Notes: generated from the sequence alone by a model not told the origin. Counted from the first letter of the stretch, positions 10,385-22,634 are shown. The stretch: DNA of 64,000 nt from Mycolicibacterium iranicum (GCF_002101705.1 NZ_LQPC01000043.1:1-64000); one strand, 5' to 3'. Numbers and translations are program-made.

Positions 10385-13300
10385 ATGTCGTTGAATCTCG
10401 GAGCCTTAGGCGATCCGGACCGGCCGGCAGCACCTCCCGAGATGGTCGACCGACTCATCCCCGCCTACCTCGCCACCTACCGGGGTCCGCACGGCGGCGC
10501 ACCGGGCGCCGAGGCGGCGGTGACGGGGCCGCTACGCAGACACGGTGGCGACACCGTCAACAGTCCTGCACTGGTCGCAGCGCAGCTGCGGCTCGGAAGC
10601 AGGCGGGCGCCGGGGGAGACGAACGTCGCGGTGTACTCCGCGGACAACTCCGGCGGCTTCGGACCTGCGTTGCAGATCGTCACCGACAACGCGACGATGC
10701 TGATGGACTCGGTGACGGTTCTGCTGCACCGCATCGGTGTTGCCTACACCGCCATCATGAATCCCGTGTTCCGTGTCCGGCGCGGCACCACGGGCGAACT
10801 TCTCGAGATCGCCGCCGCCTCGGAAGCCACCGTCGTCGACGGCGTCGACGAAACGTGGGTGCACGTGCAGTTGGCGAATTCGGTCGACCGGCGCGCACTC
10901 GACGAGGCTGAGCGGCTGCTGCCGCGCGTGCTGGCCGACGCCAGGCAGGTGGCACGGGATTCCACCGACATGGGCGCGGCGCTGCGGATCCTCGCCGCCG
11001 AACTCGACAGCGACACCGGCCGGCGGTTCCCCAGCCCGGACCGCAAGGACGTGGCGGCACTGCTGCGCTGGCTCGCCGACGGCCACTTCGTGATGCTCGG
11101 CTACCAGCGCTGCCATGTCCGCGACGGCGAGGCCACAGTCGACGCCGCCAGCCGGCTCGGAGTGCTGCGCCTGCGGCAGGACGTACTGCCGCAGCTGACC
11201 AACAAGGACGAGCTGCTGGCATTGGCGCAGGCCACCATCCCGAGCTTTCTGCGCTACGGGGCCTACCCGCAGATCGTCGTCGTCCGTGAGCAGTCGCCGG
11301 ACGGTGACGACGCCGCGGCGATCGAGCACCGCTTCGTGGGGTTGTTCACCGTCGCGGCGATGAATGCGAACGTGCTCGATATCCCGCTGGTGTCCCGGCG
11401 CGTCAACGATGCACTGGCCATGGCGCACCGCGACCCGAGCCATCCCGGGCAGTTGCTGCTCGACATCATCCAGACCATCCCACGCTCGGAGCTGTTCGCG
11501 CTCAGCGCGCGCGGGCTGCTCGACATGGCGATGGCCGTGGTCGACCTCGGGTCGCGTCGGCGCACCCTGCTGTTTCTGCGCGCCGATCCGCTCGCCCACT
11601 TCGCATCGTGCCTGGTCTATCTGCCCCGCGACCGCTATACCACCGCCGTCCGACTGGAGATGCAGGACATCCTGGTGCGCGAACTCGGCGGTGTGAGCAT
11701 CGACTACGCCGCGCGTGTCAGCGAATCGCCCTGGGCGGTCGTGCATTTCACGGTGAAGTTGCCGGAGGGTCCTCGCAAGAACGAGATCGACGTGTCCGAG
11801 GAGAACGAGGCGCGCATCCAGGACCTCCTGACCGAGGCCGCCCGCACCTGGGGCGATCGGCTGCTGGGGTCCGTGCGTGCCGGCGGCCCGATCGATCAGA
11901 GCACCGCCGAGCACTACGCGTCCGCCTTCCCCGAGGTGTACAAGCAGGCCATCCCGCCCGACCATGCGCTCAACGACATCGCGATCATCGAAGAGCTGCA
12001 AGACAATTCGGTCAAGCTCGTCCTCGCTGACGGCGATGAGGCCGGAGTGTCGCACCTGATCTGGTATCTGGGCGGGCGGTCGGCGTCGCTGAGCCAACTG
12101 CTGCCGATGCTGCAATCCATGGGCGTGGTGGTGCTCGAGGAGCGGCCGTTCACGGTGACGCGGCCCGACGGGCTGCCGGTGTGGATCTACCAGTTCAACG
12201 TCTCACCGCACCAGGGCATCCCAGAGGCGCCGTCGGGACCTGAAAGGGAAGCGACCGCAGAACGTTTCGCGGATGCAGTCACCGCCATCTGGCACGGCAA
12301 CGCCGAGATCGACCGCTTCAACGAGCTGGTGCTGCGCGCCGGGCTGACGTGGCAGCAGGTCGCCGTCCTTCGCGCCTACGCCAAGTACCTGAAGCAGGCC
12401 GGCTTCCCCTACAGCCAGTCCCACATCGAGACCGTGCTCAACGACAACGCACGCACCGCGCGCTCTCTGGTCGAACTGTTCGAGGCGCTGTATCAGCCCG
12501 CAGGTCAGAACTCGGGCGGGGCGAACCAGGATGCGCAGGCGGCCGCGGCCGCGGTGGCCGCCGATATCGATGCGCTGGTGAGCCTCGACACCGATCGAGT
12601 GCTGCGGGCGTTCGCCTCGATGATCCAAGCGACGCTGCGCACCAACTACTTCGTCACCCGCCCCGATTCGGCGCGCGCCAGCAATGTGTTGTCGTTCAAG
12701 CTCAATCCGCAGCTGATCGACGAGCTTCCCCTGCCGCGACCAAAGTTCGAGATCTTCGTCTATTCACCGCGTGTGGAGGGCGTGCACCTGCGGTTCGGTT
12801 TCGTCGCCCGAGGTGGCCTGCGTTGGTCGGACCGCCGCGAGGATTTCCGCACCGAGATCCTGGGCCTGGTCAAGGCGCAGGCGGTCAAGAACGCAGTCAT
12901 CGTCCCGGTGGGCGCCAAGGGCGGATTCGTGGTGAAGAACCCGCCGGCGCGCACCGGGGATGCGGCGGTTGACCGCGACGCCACGCGCGAAGAGGGCGTC
13001 GCCTGTTACCGGCTTTTCATCGCAGGCCTGCTCGACATCACCGACAATGTCGATAAGGTCACCGGTGACGTGATCGCCCCCGCCGATGTCGTCCGCCGCG
13101 ACGGTGACGATGCCTATTTGGTGGTGGCGGCCGACAAGGGCACGGCGACGTTCTCCGACATCGCCAACGATGTCGCCAAGTCTTACGGCTTCTGGCTCGG
13201 TGACGCCTTCGCGTCAGGTGGATCGGTGGGCTACGACCACAAGGCGATGGGTATCACCGCCAAGGGCGCCTGGGAATCGGTGAAGCGTCACTTCCGCGAG

Positions 13301-15256
13301 ATGGGTATCGACACCCAGTCCGAGGACTTCACCGTCGTCGGCGTGGGCGACATGAGCGGCGACGTCTTCGGCAACGGAATGCTTCTGTCCGAACATATTC
13401 GGCTGCTCGCCGCATTCGACCACCGTCACATCTTCATCGACCCGACGCCCGATGCCGCGTCGTCCTTCGCTGAGCGGCGACGGATGTTCGACCTGCCGCG
13501 CTCCAGCTGGGATGACTACGACAAGTCGTTGATCAGCAAGGGTGGCGGGGTCTTCAGCCGCGAGCAGAAGTCCATCCCGATCAGCCCGGAAGTCAGAACC
13601 GCACTGGGGCTCGAGGACGGCGTCACCGACATGACGCCACCTGCATTGATGAAAGCGATTCTGAAGGCGCCGGCCGACCTTTTGTGGAACGGCGGCATCG
13701 GCACGTACGTCAAGGCCGAGACCGAGGCCGACGCCGATGTCGGTGACCGCGCCAACGACGCGGTCCGCGTGAACGGGAACCAGGTGCGCGCCAAGGTGAT
13801 CGGGGAGGGCGGCAACCTCGGAGTGACGTCGCTGGGCCGCACCGAGTTCGACCTGTGCGGCGGCCGCATCAACACCGACGCGATGGACAACTCCGCCGGG
13901 GTCGACTGCTCAGACCACGAGGTCAACATCAAGATTCTGATCGATTCGCTGGTGACGGCCGGCAAGGTCAGTTCCGAGGATCGCACCGATCTGCTGTTGT
14001 CGATGACCGACGAGGTCGGTCAGCTCGTGTTGGCCGACAACAAGAGTCAAAACGACCTGATGGGCACCAGCCGTGCCAACGCGGCGAGTCTGCTGAACGT
14101 GCACGCCCGCATGATCAAGGACTTCGTCGACGAGCGGGGACTCAACCGCGAACTGGAGGCGCTGCCGTCGGAGAAGGAGATCCGGCGCCGTATCGACGCC
14201 GGAATCGGTTTGACCTCACCCGAATTGGCTACCTTGATGGCCCACGTCAAGCTGGCATTGAAGGATGACCTGCTCGCCACCGACCTTCCCGACCAAGAGG
14301 TGTTCGCAGCGCGGCTGCCCTCGTACTTCCCGACCCTGCTGCGTGAGCAGTTCGTCAGCGACATCCGCTCCCATCAGCTGCGCCGCGAGATCGTCACCAC
14401 CATGCTCGTCAACGACGTCGTCGACACGGCAGGCATCTCGTATGCCTACCGCGTGACAGAGGATGTCGGGGTTTCCCCGATCGACGCCGTCCGCAGTTTC
14501 GCGGCCGGCGACGCGATCTTCGGATTCGGCAAGGTGTGGCGGCAGATCCGCGAGGCCGGGGACAACGGGGTGTCGGTGGCGGTGACCGACCGCATGACGC
14601 TGGATCTGCGTCGCCTCATCGATCGCGCCGCCCGCTGGTTGCTCAACTACCGGCCGCAGCCGCTGGCGGTGGGCGCCGAGATCAATCGGTTCGCCGAGAA
14701 GGTGGCGGCGCTGACGCCGCGGATGCCGGACTGGTTACGCGGCGACGACAAGGCGATCGTCGAAAAGGAAGCCGGTGAGTTCAGCGCCCAGGGGGTGCCG
14801 AACGACGTCGCGTACATGGTCGCCACCGGGCTGTACCAGTTCAGCCTGCTCGACGTCATCGACATCGCCGACATCGTGGATCGGGATGCCGCCGAGGTCG
14901 CCGACGCGTACTTCGCGCTGATGGATCACCTGGGTACCGACGGACTGCTCACCGCGGTGTCCCGGCTCTCTCGTAACGATCGCTGGCATTCGTTGGCGCG
15001 GTTGGCAATTCGTGACGACATCTACGGCTCCCTGCGCGCGCTGTGCTTCGACGTTCTCGCTGTCGGTGAGCCCGACGAGAACGGTGCCGAGAAGATCGCG
15101 GAGTGGGAGATGACGAACACCTCCCGGATCGGCCGTGCCCGCCGCACGCTCACCGAGCTGTACGAGGCCGGTGAGCACGATCTGGCGACGCTGTCGGTGG
15201 CGGCGCGGCAGATCCGCAGCATGACCAGGACGAGTGGAACGGGAAGTACCGGGTGA
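10385..15256 (+). CDS. gdh: NAD-specific glutamate dehydrogenase, large (180-kDa class)
   Basis: A 1623-aa protein that oxidatively deaminates glutamate to 2-oxoglutarate with NAD+. A long N-terminal regulatory region of about 700 residues precedes the dehydrogenase core. The core contains RGGLRWSDRREDFRTE (about 808) and the Lys/Gly-rich PVGAKGGFVVK (about 840). The reading frame is open from GTG 10328, but ATG 10385 has CAGGAG about seven bases upstream and gives a length close to M. tuberculosis Rv2476c (1624 aa). Its stop overlaps the GTG of the next gene (GTGA). In mycobacteria this enzyme is controlled by the FHA protein GarA, which is not in this window. Confidence 0.95.
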   Translation: MSLNLGALGDPDRPAAPPEMVDRLIPAYLATYRGPHGGAPGAEAAVTGPLRRHGGDTVNSPALVAAQLRLGSRRAPGETNVAVYSADNSGGFGPALQIVTDNATMLMDSVTVLLHRIGVAYTAIMNPVFRVRRGTTGELLEIAAASEATVVDGVDETWVHVQLANSVDRRALDEAERLLPRVLADARQVARDSTDMGAALRILAAELDSDTGRRFPSPDRKDVAALLRWLADGHFVMLGYQRCHVRDGEATVDAASRLGVLRLRQDVLPQLTNKDELLALAQATIPSFLRYGAYPQIVVVREQSPDGDDAAAIEHRFVGLFTVAAMNANVLDIPLVSRRVNDALAMAHRDPSHPGQLLLDIIQTIPRSELFALSARGLLDMAMAVVDLGSRRRTLLFLRADPLAHFASCLVYLPRDRYTTAVRLEMQDILVRELGGVSIDYAARVSESPWAVVHFTVKLPEGPRKNEIDVSEENEARIQDLLTEAARTWGDRLLGSVRAGGPIDQSTAEHYASAFPEVYKQAIPPDHALNDIAIIEELQDNSVKLVLADGDEAGVSHLIWYLGGRSASLSQLLPMLQSMGVVVLEERPFTVTRPDGLPVWIYQFNVSPHQGIPEAPSGPEREATAERFADAVTAIWHGNAEIDRFNELVLRAGLTWQQVAVLRAYAKYLKQAGFPYSQSHIETVLNDNARTARSLVELFEALYQPAGQNSGGANQDAQAAAAAVAADIDALVSLDTDRVLRAFASMIQATLRTNYFVTRPDSARASNVLSFKLNPQLIDELPLPRPKFEIFVYSPRVEGVHLRFGFVARGGLRWSDRREDFRTEILGLVKAQAVKNAVIVPVGAKGGFVVKNPPARTGDAAVDRDATREEGVACYRLFIAGLLDITDNVDKVTGDVIAPADVVRRDGDDAYLVVAADKGTATFSDIANDVAKSYGFWLGDAFASGGSVGYDHKAMGITAKGAWESVKRHFREMGIDTQSEDFTVVGVGDMSGDVFGNGMLLSEHIRLLAAFDHRHIFIDPTPDAASSFAERRRMFDLPRSSWDDYDKSLISKGGGVFSREQKSIPISPEVRTALGLEDGVTDMTPPALMKAILKAPADLLWNGGIGTYVKAETEADADVGDRANDAVRVNGNQVRAKVIGEGGNLGVTSLGRTEFDLCGGRINTDAMDNSAGVDCSDHEVNIKILIDSLVTAGKVSSEDRTDLLLSMTDEVGQLVLADNKSQNDLMGTSRANAASLLNVHARMIKDFVDERGLNRELEALPSEKEIRRRIDAGIGLTSPELATLMAHVKLALKDDLLATDLPDQEVFAARLPSYFPTLLREQFVSDIRSHQLRREIVTTMLVNDVVDTAGISYAYRVTEDVGVSPIDAVRSFAAGDAIFGFGKVWRQIREAGDNGVSVAVTDRMTLDLRRLIDRAARWLLNYRPQPLAVGAEINRFAEKVAALTPRMPDWLRGDDKAIVEKEAGEFSAQGVPNDVAYMVATGLYQFSLLDVIDIADIVDRDAAEVADAYFALMDHLGTDGLLTAVSRLSRNDRWHSLARLAIRDDIYGSLRALCFDVLAVGEPDENGAEKIAEWEMTNTSRIGRARRTLTELYEAGEHDLATLSVAARQIRSMTRTSGTGSTG

Positions 15257-15672
15257 CGGAATCGCGCGGCTTTACGGCACCGGTGCATGTGCGGTGGTCG
15301 GACATCGACATGTACCAGCACATCAACCACGCCACGATGGTCACGATCCTCGAAGAGGCCCGGATCCCTTTTCTGACCGAGCCATTCGGAGATGAGATCA
15401 CCACGATCGGATTGCTGATCGCCGAGGTGAACATCTCCTACAAGGCGCAGCTCCGGCTCGTCGATTCGCCGTTGCAGGTCACGATGTGGTCGAAACGCGT
15501 GCGCGCGGTCGATTTCACGATCGGCTACGAGGTGCGCTCCGTCGGCGCGCCACCAGCTTCCAGACCCGCCGTCATCGCCGACACCCAGCTGGCCGCCGTG
15601 CACATCGAAGAGCAACGGTTGCAACGGCTCTCCGAGGCTCAGCGCGAATACCTGCAACGCTGGATCCGATGA
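15253..15672 (+). CDS. Acyl-CoA thioesterase, 4HBT hotdog family (Rv2475c-like)
   Basis: A 139-aa single hotdog-fold protein. The active-site region VRWSDIDMYQHINHATM has the Asp-x-x-x-His pattern of 4-hydroxybenzoyl-CoA thioesterases. VNISYKAQL and VTMWSKRVRAVDF match the following strands. It probably hydrolyses acyl-CoA in the cytoplasm; the acyl chain is unknown. The GTG start lies on the stop of gdh, and its own stop overlaps the ATG of the next gene, so the three are translated as a unit. Confidence 0.9.
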   Translation: MTESRGFTAPVHVRWSDIDMYQHINHATMVTILEEARIPFLTEPFGDEITTIGLLIAEVNISYKAQLRLVDSPLQVTMWSKRVRAVDFTIGYEVRSVGAPPASRPAVIADTQLAAVHIEEQRLQRLSEAQREYLQRWIR

Positions 15673-16352
15673 GCGAGCGCGGAGTCTGGCTCGGACCCGA
15701 CAACCGGACAGCCCACCGGGAGGACCTGGCGACGTTCACCGAGCGTGCGCTGCGGCTGGACGAAGCCGGCGTGATCCGGCTGCGGGAACGTCCGGACGGC
15801 ATGATCGTCGCCTGGGTGGCCACCGGATTCGACGTCCTGGCCAGCCGGGTGGTGGCCGGCCGGATCAACCCGGCTGATCTGTGTGCCGGTGCCGACGCGC
15901 TGCAGCCGGCGCTGCGGGCGATGGACGCCGACGGCTACGTCGACCCGGGCTTCGCGATGGATTCCGCGTGGCGTGGCGCGCTGCCTCCCGAGACCGGGTT
16001 CGTCCATCTCGACGACGTCCCGGCGCGGGTCGTCCTCGATCTGGCTCAGCGGGGGATGAGCCTGGCCAAGCAGCACTCCAGTGCGCACGGTCCGCCGGCA
16101 TCCCTGCTGGATCAGGAAGTGGTCGCAGTGACCTCCGAGGACGACAGCGTCGGCATCCCGATGCGGTGCGTGTTCGCGTTGACGGCGATGGGGTTCCTGC
16201 CGCAGTCGCCGTCCCGGGACCGGTTCGACCCCGAGTCGGTCAGCGCGGACGAGGTGGTGCGAGTGCGGGCGACATCGGCGTGGCTGCGTGTCGACGCCCG
16301 CTTCGGCACGGTGTATCGGCGCCGCGGCGACCCGGCGGTGGTGCTGCGCTGA
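15669..16352 (+). CDS. Conserved hypothetical protein (Rv2474c-like)
   Basis: A 227-aa protein starting at ATG 15669 (MSERGVWLGPDN), overlapping the thioesterase stop as ATGA. I recognise no catalytic motif, signal peptide or membrane helix. Position and size match M. tuberculosis Rv2474c, which always follows the gdh/thioesterase pair. It converges on glbO with only six bases between the stops, so any terminator must lie inside coding sequence. Cytoplasmic, function unknown. Confidence 0.8.
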   Translation: MSERGVWLGPDNRTAHREDLATFTERALRLDEAGVIRLRERPDGMIVAWVATGFDVLASRVVAGRINPADLCAGADALQPALRAMDADGYVDPGFAMDSAWRGALPPETGFVHLDDVPARVVLDLAQRGMSLAKQHSSAHGPPASLLDQEVVAVTSEDDSVGIPMRCVFALTAMGFLPQSPSRDRFDPESVSADEVVRVRATSAWLRVDARFGTVYRRRGDPAVVLR

Positions 16353-16358
16353 CGCCGG

Positions 16359-16769
16359 TCAGAACGATGAGTTGACCATCGACTGTGCCGCCATCTCCAG
16401 ATAGGCGATCAGCTCCTGGCGGTGCGCATCGTCCAGGGTCGACGAGTCGATCTCGGCCACCGCGGTGTGCATGCACCGCAGCCACGCATCGCGCTCGAGG
16501 TAGCCGATGCGGAAAGGACTGTGGCGCATCCGCAACCGCGGATGACCACGCTGGTCGGAGTATGTGCGTGGTCCACCCCAGTACTGTTCGAGGAACATGC
16601 GCAGCCGCTCTTCGGCCCCGTCGAGATCGTCCTCGGGGTAGAGCGGGCGCAGGATCTCGTCCTCGCGCACGAGCTCGTAGAACCGCGACACGATGGCATC
16701 GAATGTGGCGTGGCCGCCCACGGCGTCATAGAACGACTGCTGTTTGTTCTGCGCGTCCATTGCCTCCAT
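16359..16769 (-). CDS. glbO: Group II truncated hemoglobin (trHbO)
   Basis: A 136-aa truncated hemoglobin. Visible heme-pocket residues fit trHbO: Tyr31 (B10, in RFYELV), Tyr44 (CD1, in RPLYPED), proximal His83 (F8, in MRHSPFRIG) and Trp96 (G8, in RDAWLRC). These proteins bind O2 tightly and are linked to respiration and to peroxide or NO handling. ATG 16769 is used; ATG 16760 three codons later is an alternative. The gene is separate from the large regulator upstream on the same strand (51-base gap). It corresponds to Rv2470. Confidence 0.95.
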   Translation of the reverse strand: MEAMDAQNKQQSFYDAVGGHATFDAIVSRFYELVREDEILRPLYPEDDLDGAEERLRMFLEQYWGGPRTYSDQRGHPRLRMRHSPFRIGYLERDAWLRCMHTAVAEIDSSTLDDAHRQELIAYLEMAAQSMVNSSF

Positions 16770-16820
16770 TGTGGGCCATCGCCGATGCGGACCTGACGCA
16801 TGGATCGGGACCGACCGGGA

Positions 16821-19418
<2,598 letters not shown>

Positions 19419-19445
19419 GTCGTGGAGTCTAGGTCGCCGACGCCG

Positions 19446-20633
19446 TCAATTCTCGGCAATACCCGGTGCGCTAGATGTGGATCTGTCCCAGGTCGCGCGG
19501 CCGGGGAAGTCGGATAAATCCGCCGGCTCGTAGTCGGGCACCTGGTTTCGTTGGTGTCGAAATTTGCTGGACTCCGCGTAGACGCGGAGTTTGAGGCGGT
19601 TGATCGAGCCAAGAGGCGTGTGCTCGATGATCCCGCGCCACGAGTTGAACGTCAGCTTGTCGTCGCCGAACGCCTTCAGATCCTCGCTGTATGCCGTTTG
19701 CTTCGGGTAGCGGATGACGCCGACCGGGTAGTAGGGCGACCTCTTCTCCGACCACGGCTCGGTGGCATCGTCGAGCGGCATCTCGGTCGTGTCGGTGCAC
19801 AACTGGGCCGAGATCGCGTACTCGGCGCCGTGGCTGCCGAAGTGCTGTGTGACCGCGTCGGAGGCAGCGTGGTCACCGCCGGGCCGGAGCGTCTCTTTTC
19901 TCAGCTTGACGACTTCAGCGGACAGCGGCGACACGCTGATCTTCGCGATGTATTTGCCGTACCGCACGGGCGCCGCGCTGTAGAAGGTCTGGCCCAAGGG
20001 GTGGTAGTTCGGCTCGGCGAACACCCGCAGCTTCGGGTGAAGTCGCTTTCCCAGGGCGTCGGTGACCATGCGGGCGCCTCGCAGCACGGTATTGGCGACG
20101 ATCATGGCGGCGTCGGGCATCCTCGCGAGAATCTTGGCGGTCCTCATCCCGCCCTTGGCGTAGTCCGCCGCGTCCTTGAACAGGAACTCGGGTTCTGTCA
20201 CGAACACGAAATCCTGGTTCTTGTCTTTCATGAAGTCGGCATGCGCACGTTCTTGAGATTCGACGCCGAGGATCTTGAGCCCCAGCCCGCGCACGCCGCG
20301 CACGCGGTCGGATCGGATGGCCCCCGACGTCGCGGAGATGCGTGCGATCACCGGGTAGGTCTTCCCGGGCGTGGAGAACAGCCCCTGCCGGTACTCCTCG
20401 GGAAGGTCGGTGTTGACGGTCAGCTCCCCGTACAGAATGGCGCAGCTCTTGGCATGTGCATCGCGGATCGCGTGCGGCTTGCCCCTCTTGAGGCTCTTGC
20501 GGTACTGGAACTCGTTGTTGCACCGAAGGTCCTTGATCATTTGGTCGATCAGGGCTTCTTCGGCGGGCTTCCACGCGCTGTGCTCTTCTCTGAACTCCGC
20601 GAACTTCGTCGCTCGGTCTTGTGTTGCCCCCAT
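19446..20633 (-). CDS. Catalase-family (heme) protein
   Basis: A 395-aa protein of the catalase/allene-oxide-synthase superfamily. RDAHAKSCAILYGELTV holds the expected distal His, and TPGKTYPVIARISAT and RGLGLKILGV follow in the family order. It is shorter than true catalases (about 480-700 aa) and lacks the canonical RIFAYxDTHRYRLG block, so peroxidase-like or lipid-peroxide activity is as likely as catalase. ATG 20633 (MGATQDRATKFAEFREEH) fits the family N-terminus; the frame is open upstream. No signal peptide. It probably forms an operon with the LuxR regulator. Confidence 0.8.
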   Translation of the reverse strand: MGATQDRATKFAEFREEHSAWKPAEEALIDQMIKDLRCNNEFQYRKSLKRGKPHAIRDAHAKSCAILYGELTVNTDLPEEYRQGLFSTPGKTYPVIARISATSGAIRSDRVRGVRGLGLKILGVESQERAHADFMKDKNQDFVFVTEPEFLFKDAADYAKGGMRTAKILARMPDAAMIVANTVLRGARMVTDALGKRLHPKLRVFAEPNYHPLGQTFYSAAPVRYGKYIAKISVSPLSAEVVKLRKETLRPGGDHAASDAVTQHFGSHGAEYAISAQLCTDTTEMPLDDATEPWSEKRSPYYPVGVIRYPKQTAYSEDLKAFGDDKLTFNSWRGIIEHTPLGSINRLKLRVYAESSKFRHQRNQVPDYEPADLSDFPGRATWDRSTSSAPGIAEN

Positions 20634-20835
20634 GGCGACAAGTGTGGCGCTCGAGAGGCTCCCATGGCATGAGTAACCGACTACCTGTTTTTCGCACGCG
20701 TCAGTTCTCAGGCAACGCGCCGGTTGCGGGCAGACGACGTCCGACACTCGAAGTTCATCGGACTGACCAGCGAACACGACCGGAATTGCCATGCGATCAG
20801 AAGGGATCCGTGGTGGACTGTCGGTCGGAGGACGT

Positions 20836-21501
20836 ATGGCGCAGCGCAAGAACGGACGCGGCCACCGGAATCACCGGGCCGCGGTGCCCTCACCCGGGTC
20901 GACGGCGACGACTACGTCGCGCGCGCTGCACAGCGTGGTCCCCACCTCGGACACTCACCCCGCCGCCGCGCAGGAGCCCTCGATCTGGGGCCGCCGCCGG
21001 GTGCTGCTTCTGAACTCGACCTACGAGCCGTTGACGGCTCTGCCCTTGCGCCGCGCGGTGATCATGCTGATGTGCGGCAAGGCCGACGTCGTCCACGACG
21101 ACCCCGTGGGCCCGGTGATCCATTCGGCATCGCGGGCGATCGTCGTCCCCACCGTCATCCGCCTGCGCACGTACGTGCGCGTCCCGTATCGCGCACGAAT
21201 CCCGATGACGCGCGCAGCGCTGATGCATCGGGATCGATTCCGCTGCGCGTACTGCGGAACCAAGGCCGACACCGTCGACCACGTGATCCCGCGAAGCCGC
21301 GGCGGTGACCATTCCTGGGAGAACTGCGTGGCCGCATGCTCGTCATGCAACCACCGGAAGGCGGACAAGCTGCTCAGCGAGCTGGGATGGTCGTTGCACA
21401 CCACGCCGTTGCCGCCGAAGGGCCAGCACTGGCGGCTGCTGTCCAGCGTCAAGGAGCTCGACCCGGCGTGGGTTCGATACCTGGGTGAGGGCGCGGCCTG
21501 A
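20836..21501 (+). CDS. HNH endonuclease (Rv2469c-like)
   Basis: A 221-aa protein with a C-terminal HNH nuclease domain. CAYCGTKADTVDHVIPRSRG and CSSCNHRKADK give the two CxxC zinc pairs and the DH...N...H core. The N-terminal third is basic and low-complexity. ATG 20836 has GGAGG five bases upstream and matches the length of Rv2469c (222 aa); the in-frame ATG at 20791 lacks such a site. Target DNA is unknown. It is followed by the CtaJ-like/DUF5130 pair, as in other mycobacteria. Confidence 0.9.
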   Translation: MAQRKNGRGHRNHRAAVPSPGSTATTTSRALHSVVPTSDTHPAAAQEPSIWGRRRVLLLNSTYEPLTALPLRRAVIMLMCGKADVVHDDPVGPVIHSASRAIVVPTVIRLRTYVRVPYRARIPMTRAALMHRDRFRCAYCGTKADTVDHVIPRSRGGDHSWENCVAACSSCNHRKADKLLSELGWSLHTTPLPPKGQHWRLLSSVKELDPAWVRYLGEGAA

Positions 21502-21526
21502 CCGGGCCGTGGGATACGGTTTGCGC

Positions 21527-21760
21527 GTGAACTCGACAGCTCTGGTGCACGCAAGCTTCTTACTGGTACCGCTGGCTCTGACCGCGGTTCTCGCGCTGTT
21601 CATCTACACCAAGAAGGGTCCGCACCCGAAGACCTACGTCATGTCGGACAAGTGGACGCACGAGCCCATCCTGTGGGCGGCTGACGAACCGGCGGACCAC
21701 GGCCACGGCGGCCACGGCTCGCACGTGACCATCGGAGGTGGCGCAAGTGGCAAGTGGTGA
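21527..21760 (+). CDS. ctaJ: Small membrane protein, probable cytochrome oxidase supercomplex subunit CtaJ
   Basis: A 77-aa protein from GTG 21527. One transmembrane helix (ALVHASFLLVPLALTAVLALF, about residues 4-26) is followed by KKGPHPKTYVMSDKWTHEPI and a His/Gly-rich tail (GHGGHGSH). From memory this pattern matches the accessory subunit named CtaJ in cryo-EM structures of the M. smegmatis III2IV2 supercomplex, so the symbol is tentative. It overlaps the start of the DUF5130 gene by 14 bases, implying coupled translation. Confidence 0.72.
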   Translation: MNSTALVHASFLLVPLALTAVLALFIYTKKGPHPKTYVMSDKWTHEPILWAADEPADHGHGGHGSHVTIGGGASGKW

Positions 21761-22223
21761 ACTGACGCGGGCGGGCGCGCTCGAGCTGGCCGAACTGCCC
21801 TACGGCTCGGTCATCACGGCCAGCGGCCGGATCTCCGGGGTCACCGAGCCCGGCGAGCTGTCGGTGCACTACCCGTTCCCGAACAAGGATCTGGTGATCC
21901 TGGACAACGCGCTCAAGTACGGGTCACGTGCGGCGAAGGCGCGGTTCGCCGTGTACGTCGGTGACCTTGGCGCCGACACCGCAGCCACGGCCCGCGAAAT
22001 CCTGGCCAGGGTGCCCACGCCCGACAATGCCGTGCTGCTGGCGGTCTCGCCGAACCAGCGGGCGATCGAGGTCGTCTACGGCGCAGCCGTCAAGGGCCGC
22101 GGCATCGAGGAGTCCGCTCCGCTGGGTGTGTCCGCTGCTGCGGCATCGTTCAAAGAGGGCAACCTGATCGACGGCCTGATCAGCGGCGTGCGGGTGCTCG
22201 CAGCCGGCGTCTCACCGCGCTGA
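21747..22223 (+). CDS. DUF5130/TPM-like domain protein (Rv2468c-like)
   Basis: A 158-aa protein from GTG 21747, which has GGAGG ending eight bases upstream; GTG 21738 is possible but lies on that site. AVLLAVSPNQRAIEVVYGAAVKGRG and the Gly/Asp pattern resemble the TPM fold of DUF5130. There is no signal peptide or membrane helix. The tight link to the CtaJ-like subunit across mycobacteria suggests a role in oxidase assembly or function; this is inference. The gene ends six bases before a large hairpin. Confidence 0.8.
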   Translation: MASGELTRAGALELAELPYGSVITASGRISGVTEPGELSVHYPFPNKDLVILDNALKYGSRAAKARFAVYVGDLGADTAATAREILARVPTPDNAVLLAVSPNQRAIEVVYGAAVKGRGIEESAPLGVSAAAASFKEGNLIDGLISGVRVLAAGVSPR

Positions 22224-22228
22224 CACTT

Positions 22229-22289
22229 CGCGAGATCGCCATCACGGTAGCGGTCGAGCCTCCTCGACTACCGTGATGGCCGTTTCGCG
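22229..22289. terminator. Long bidirectional hairpin between DUF5130 and HNH genes
   Basis: Bases 22239-22250 pair with 22269-22280 (CCATCACGGTAG against CTACCGTGATGG). An inner stem TCGAG/CTCGA closes on the loop CCTC, and an outer arm CGCGA/TCGCG lies at 22229 and 22285. The hairpin contains the stop codon and last codons of the minus-strand HNH gene and follows the plus-strand stop at 22223, so it can terminate both convergent transcripts. Confidence 0.8.
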
Positions 22290-22634
22290 AGCCGCAGCGA
22301 CGAGTTCACCCCGGATACGGACGTAGCGCTCCAGGAAAAGGCGCTCGTCCAGACGCTTTCTGCGCAGCCAGCCGGTGACTTCGTCGTTGCACTTGCTGGC
22401 GTTGCAGGCTGCGCACGCGGGGACGACGTTGTCGACGGTGTAGCGTCCGCCGCGCGAGATCGCCATGACGCAGTCGCGCTGCATCGTCCCGGTGGTCTTG
22501 CCGCAATAGGCGCAGCCCTGCCACGCCAGTTTGAGCGCCGCCCACTGTTCGTCGGTGAGGTCGTTGACGACCGCTGCCACCCGGCGCTGACGGCGCCGGG
22601 CGGCACGAGCCCTGCGACTGTTGTTGACCGCCAT
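22242..22634 (-). CDS. Small HNH endonuclease-like protein
   Basis: A 130-aa protein with a strongly basic N-terminus (NNSRRARAARRRQRRV). Its compact HNH core reads CAYCGKTTGTMQRDCVMAIS and RYTVDNVVPACAACNASK, with two CxxC pairs. The position of the first core His is Cys/Val (DCVMAI) rather than DH, so the canonical metal-binding His is not obvious and activity is uncertain. It lies downstream of pepN on the same strand, separated from it by a palindromic repeat. The C-terminus is encoded inside the terminator hairpin. Confidence 0.75.
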   Translation of the reverse strand: MAVNNSRRARAARRRQRRVAAVVNDLTDEQWAALKLAWQGCAYCGKTTGTMQRDCVMAISRGGRYTVDNVVPACAACNASKCNDEVTGWLRRKRLDERLFLERYVRIRGELVAAARETAITVVEEARPLP

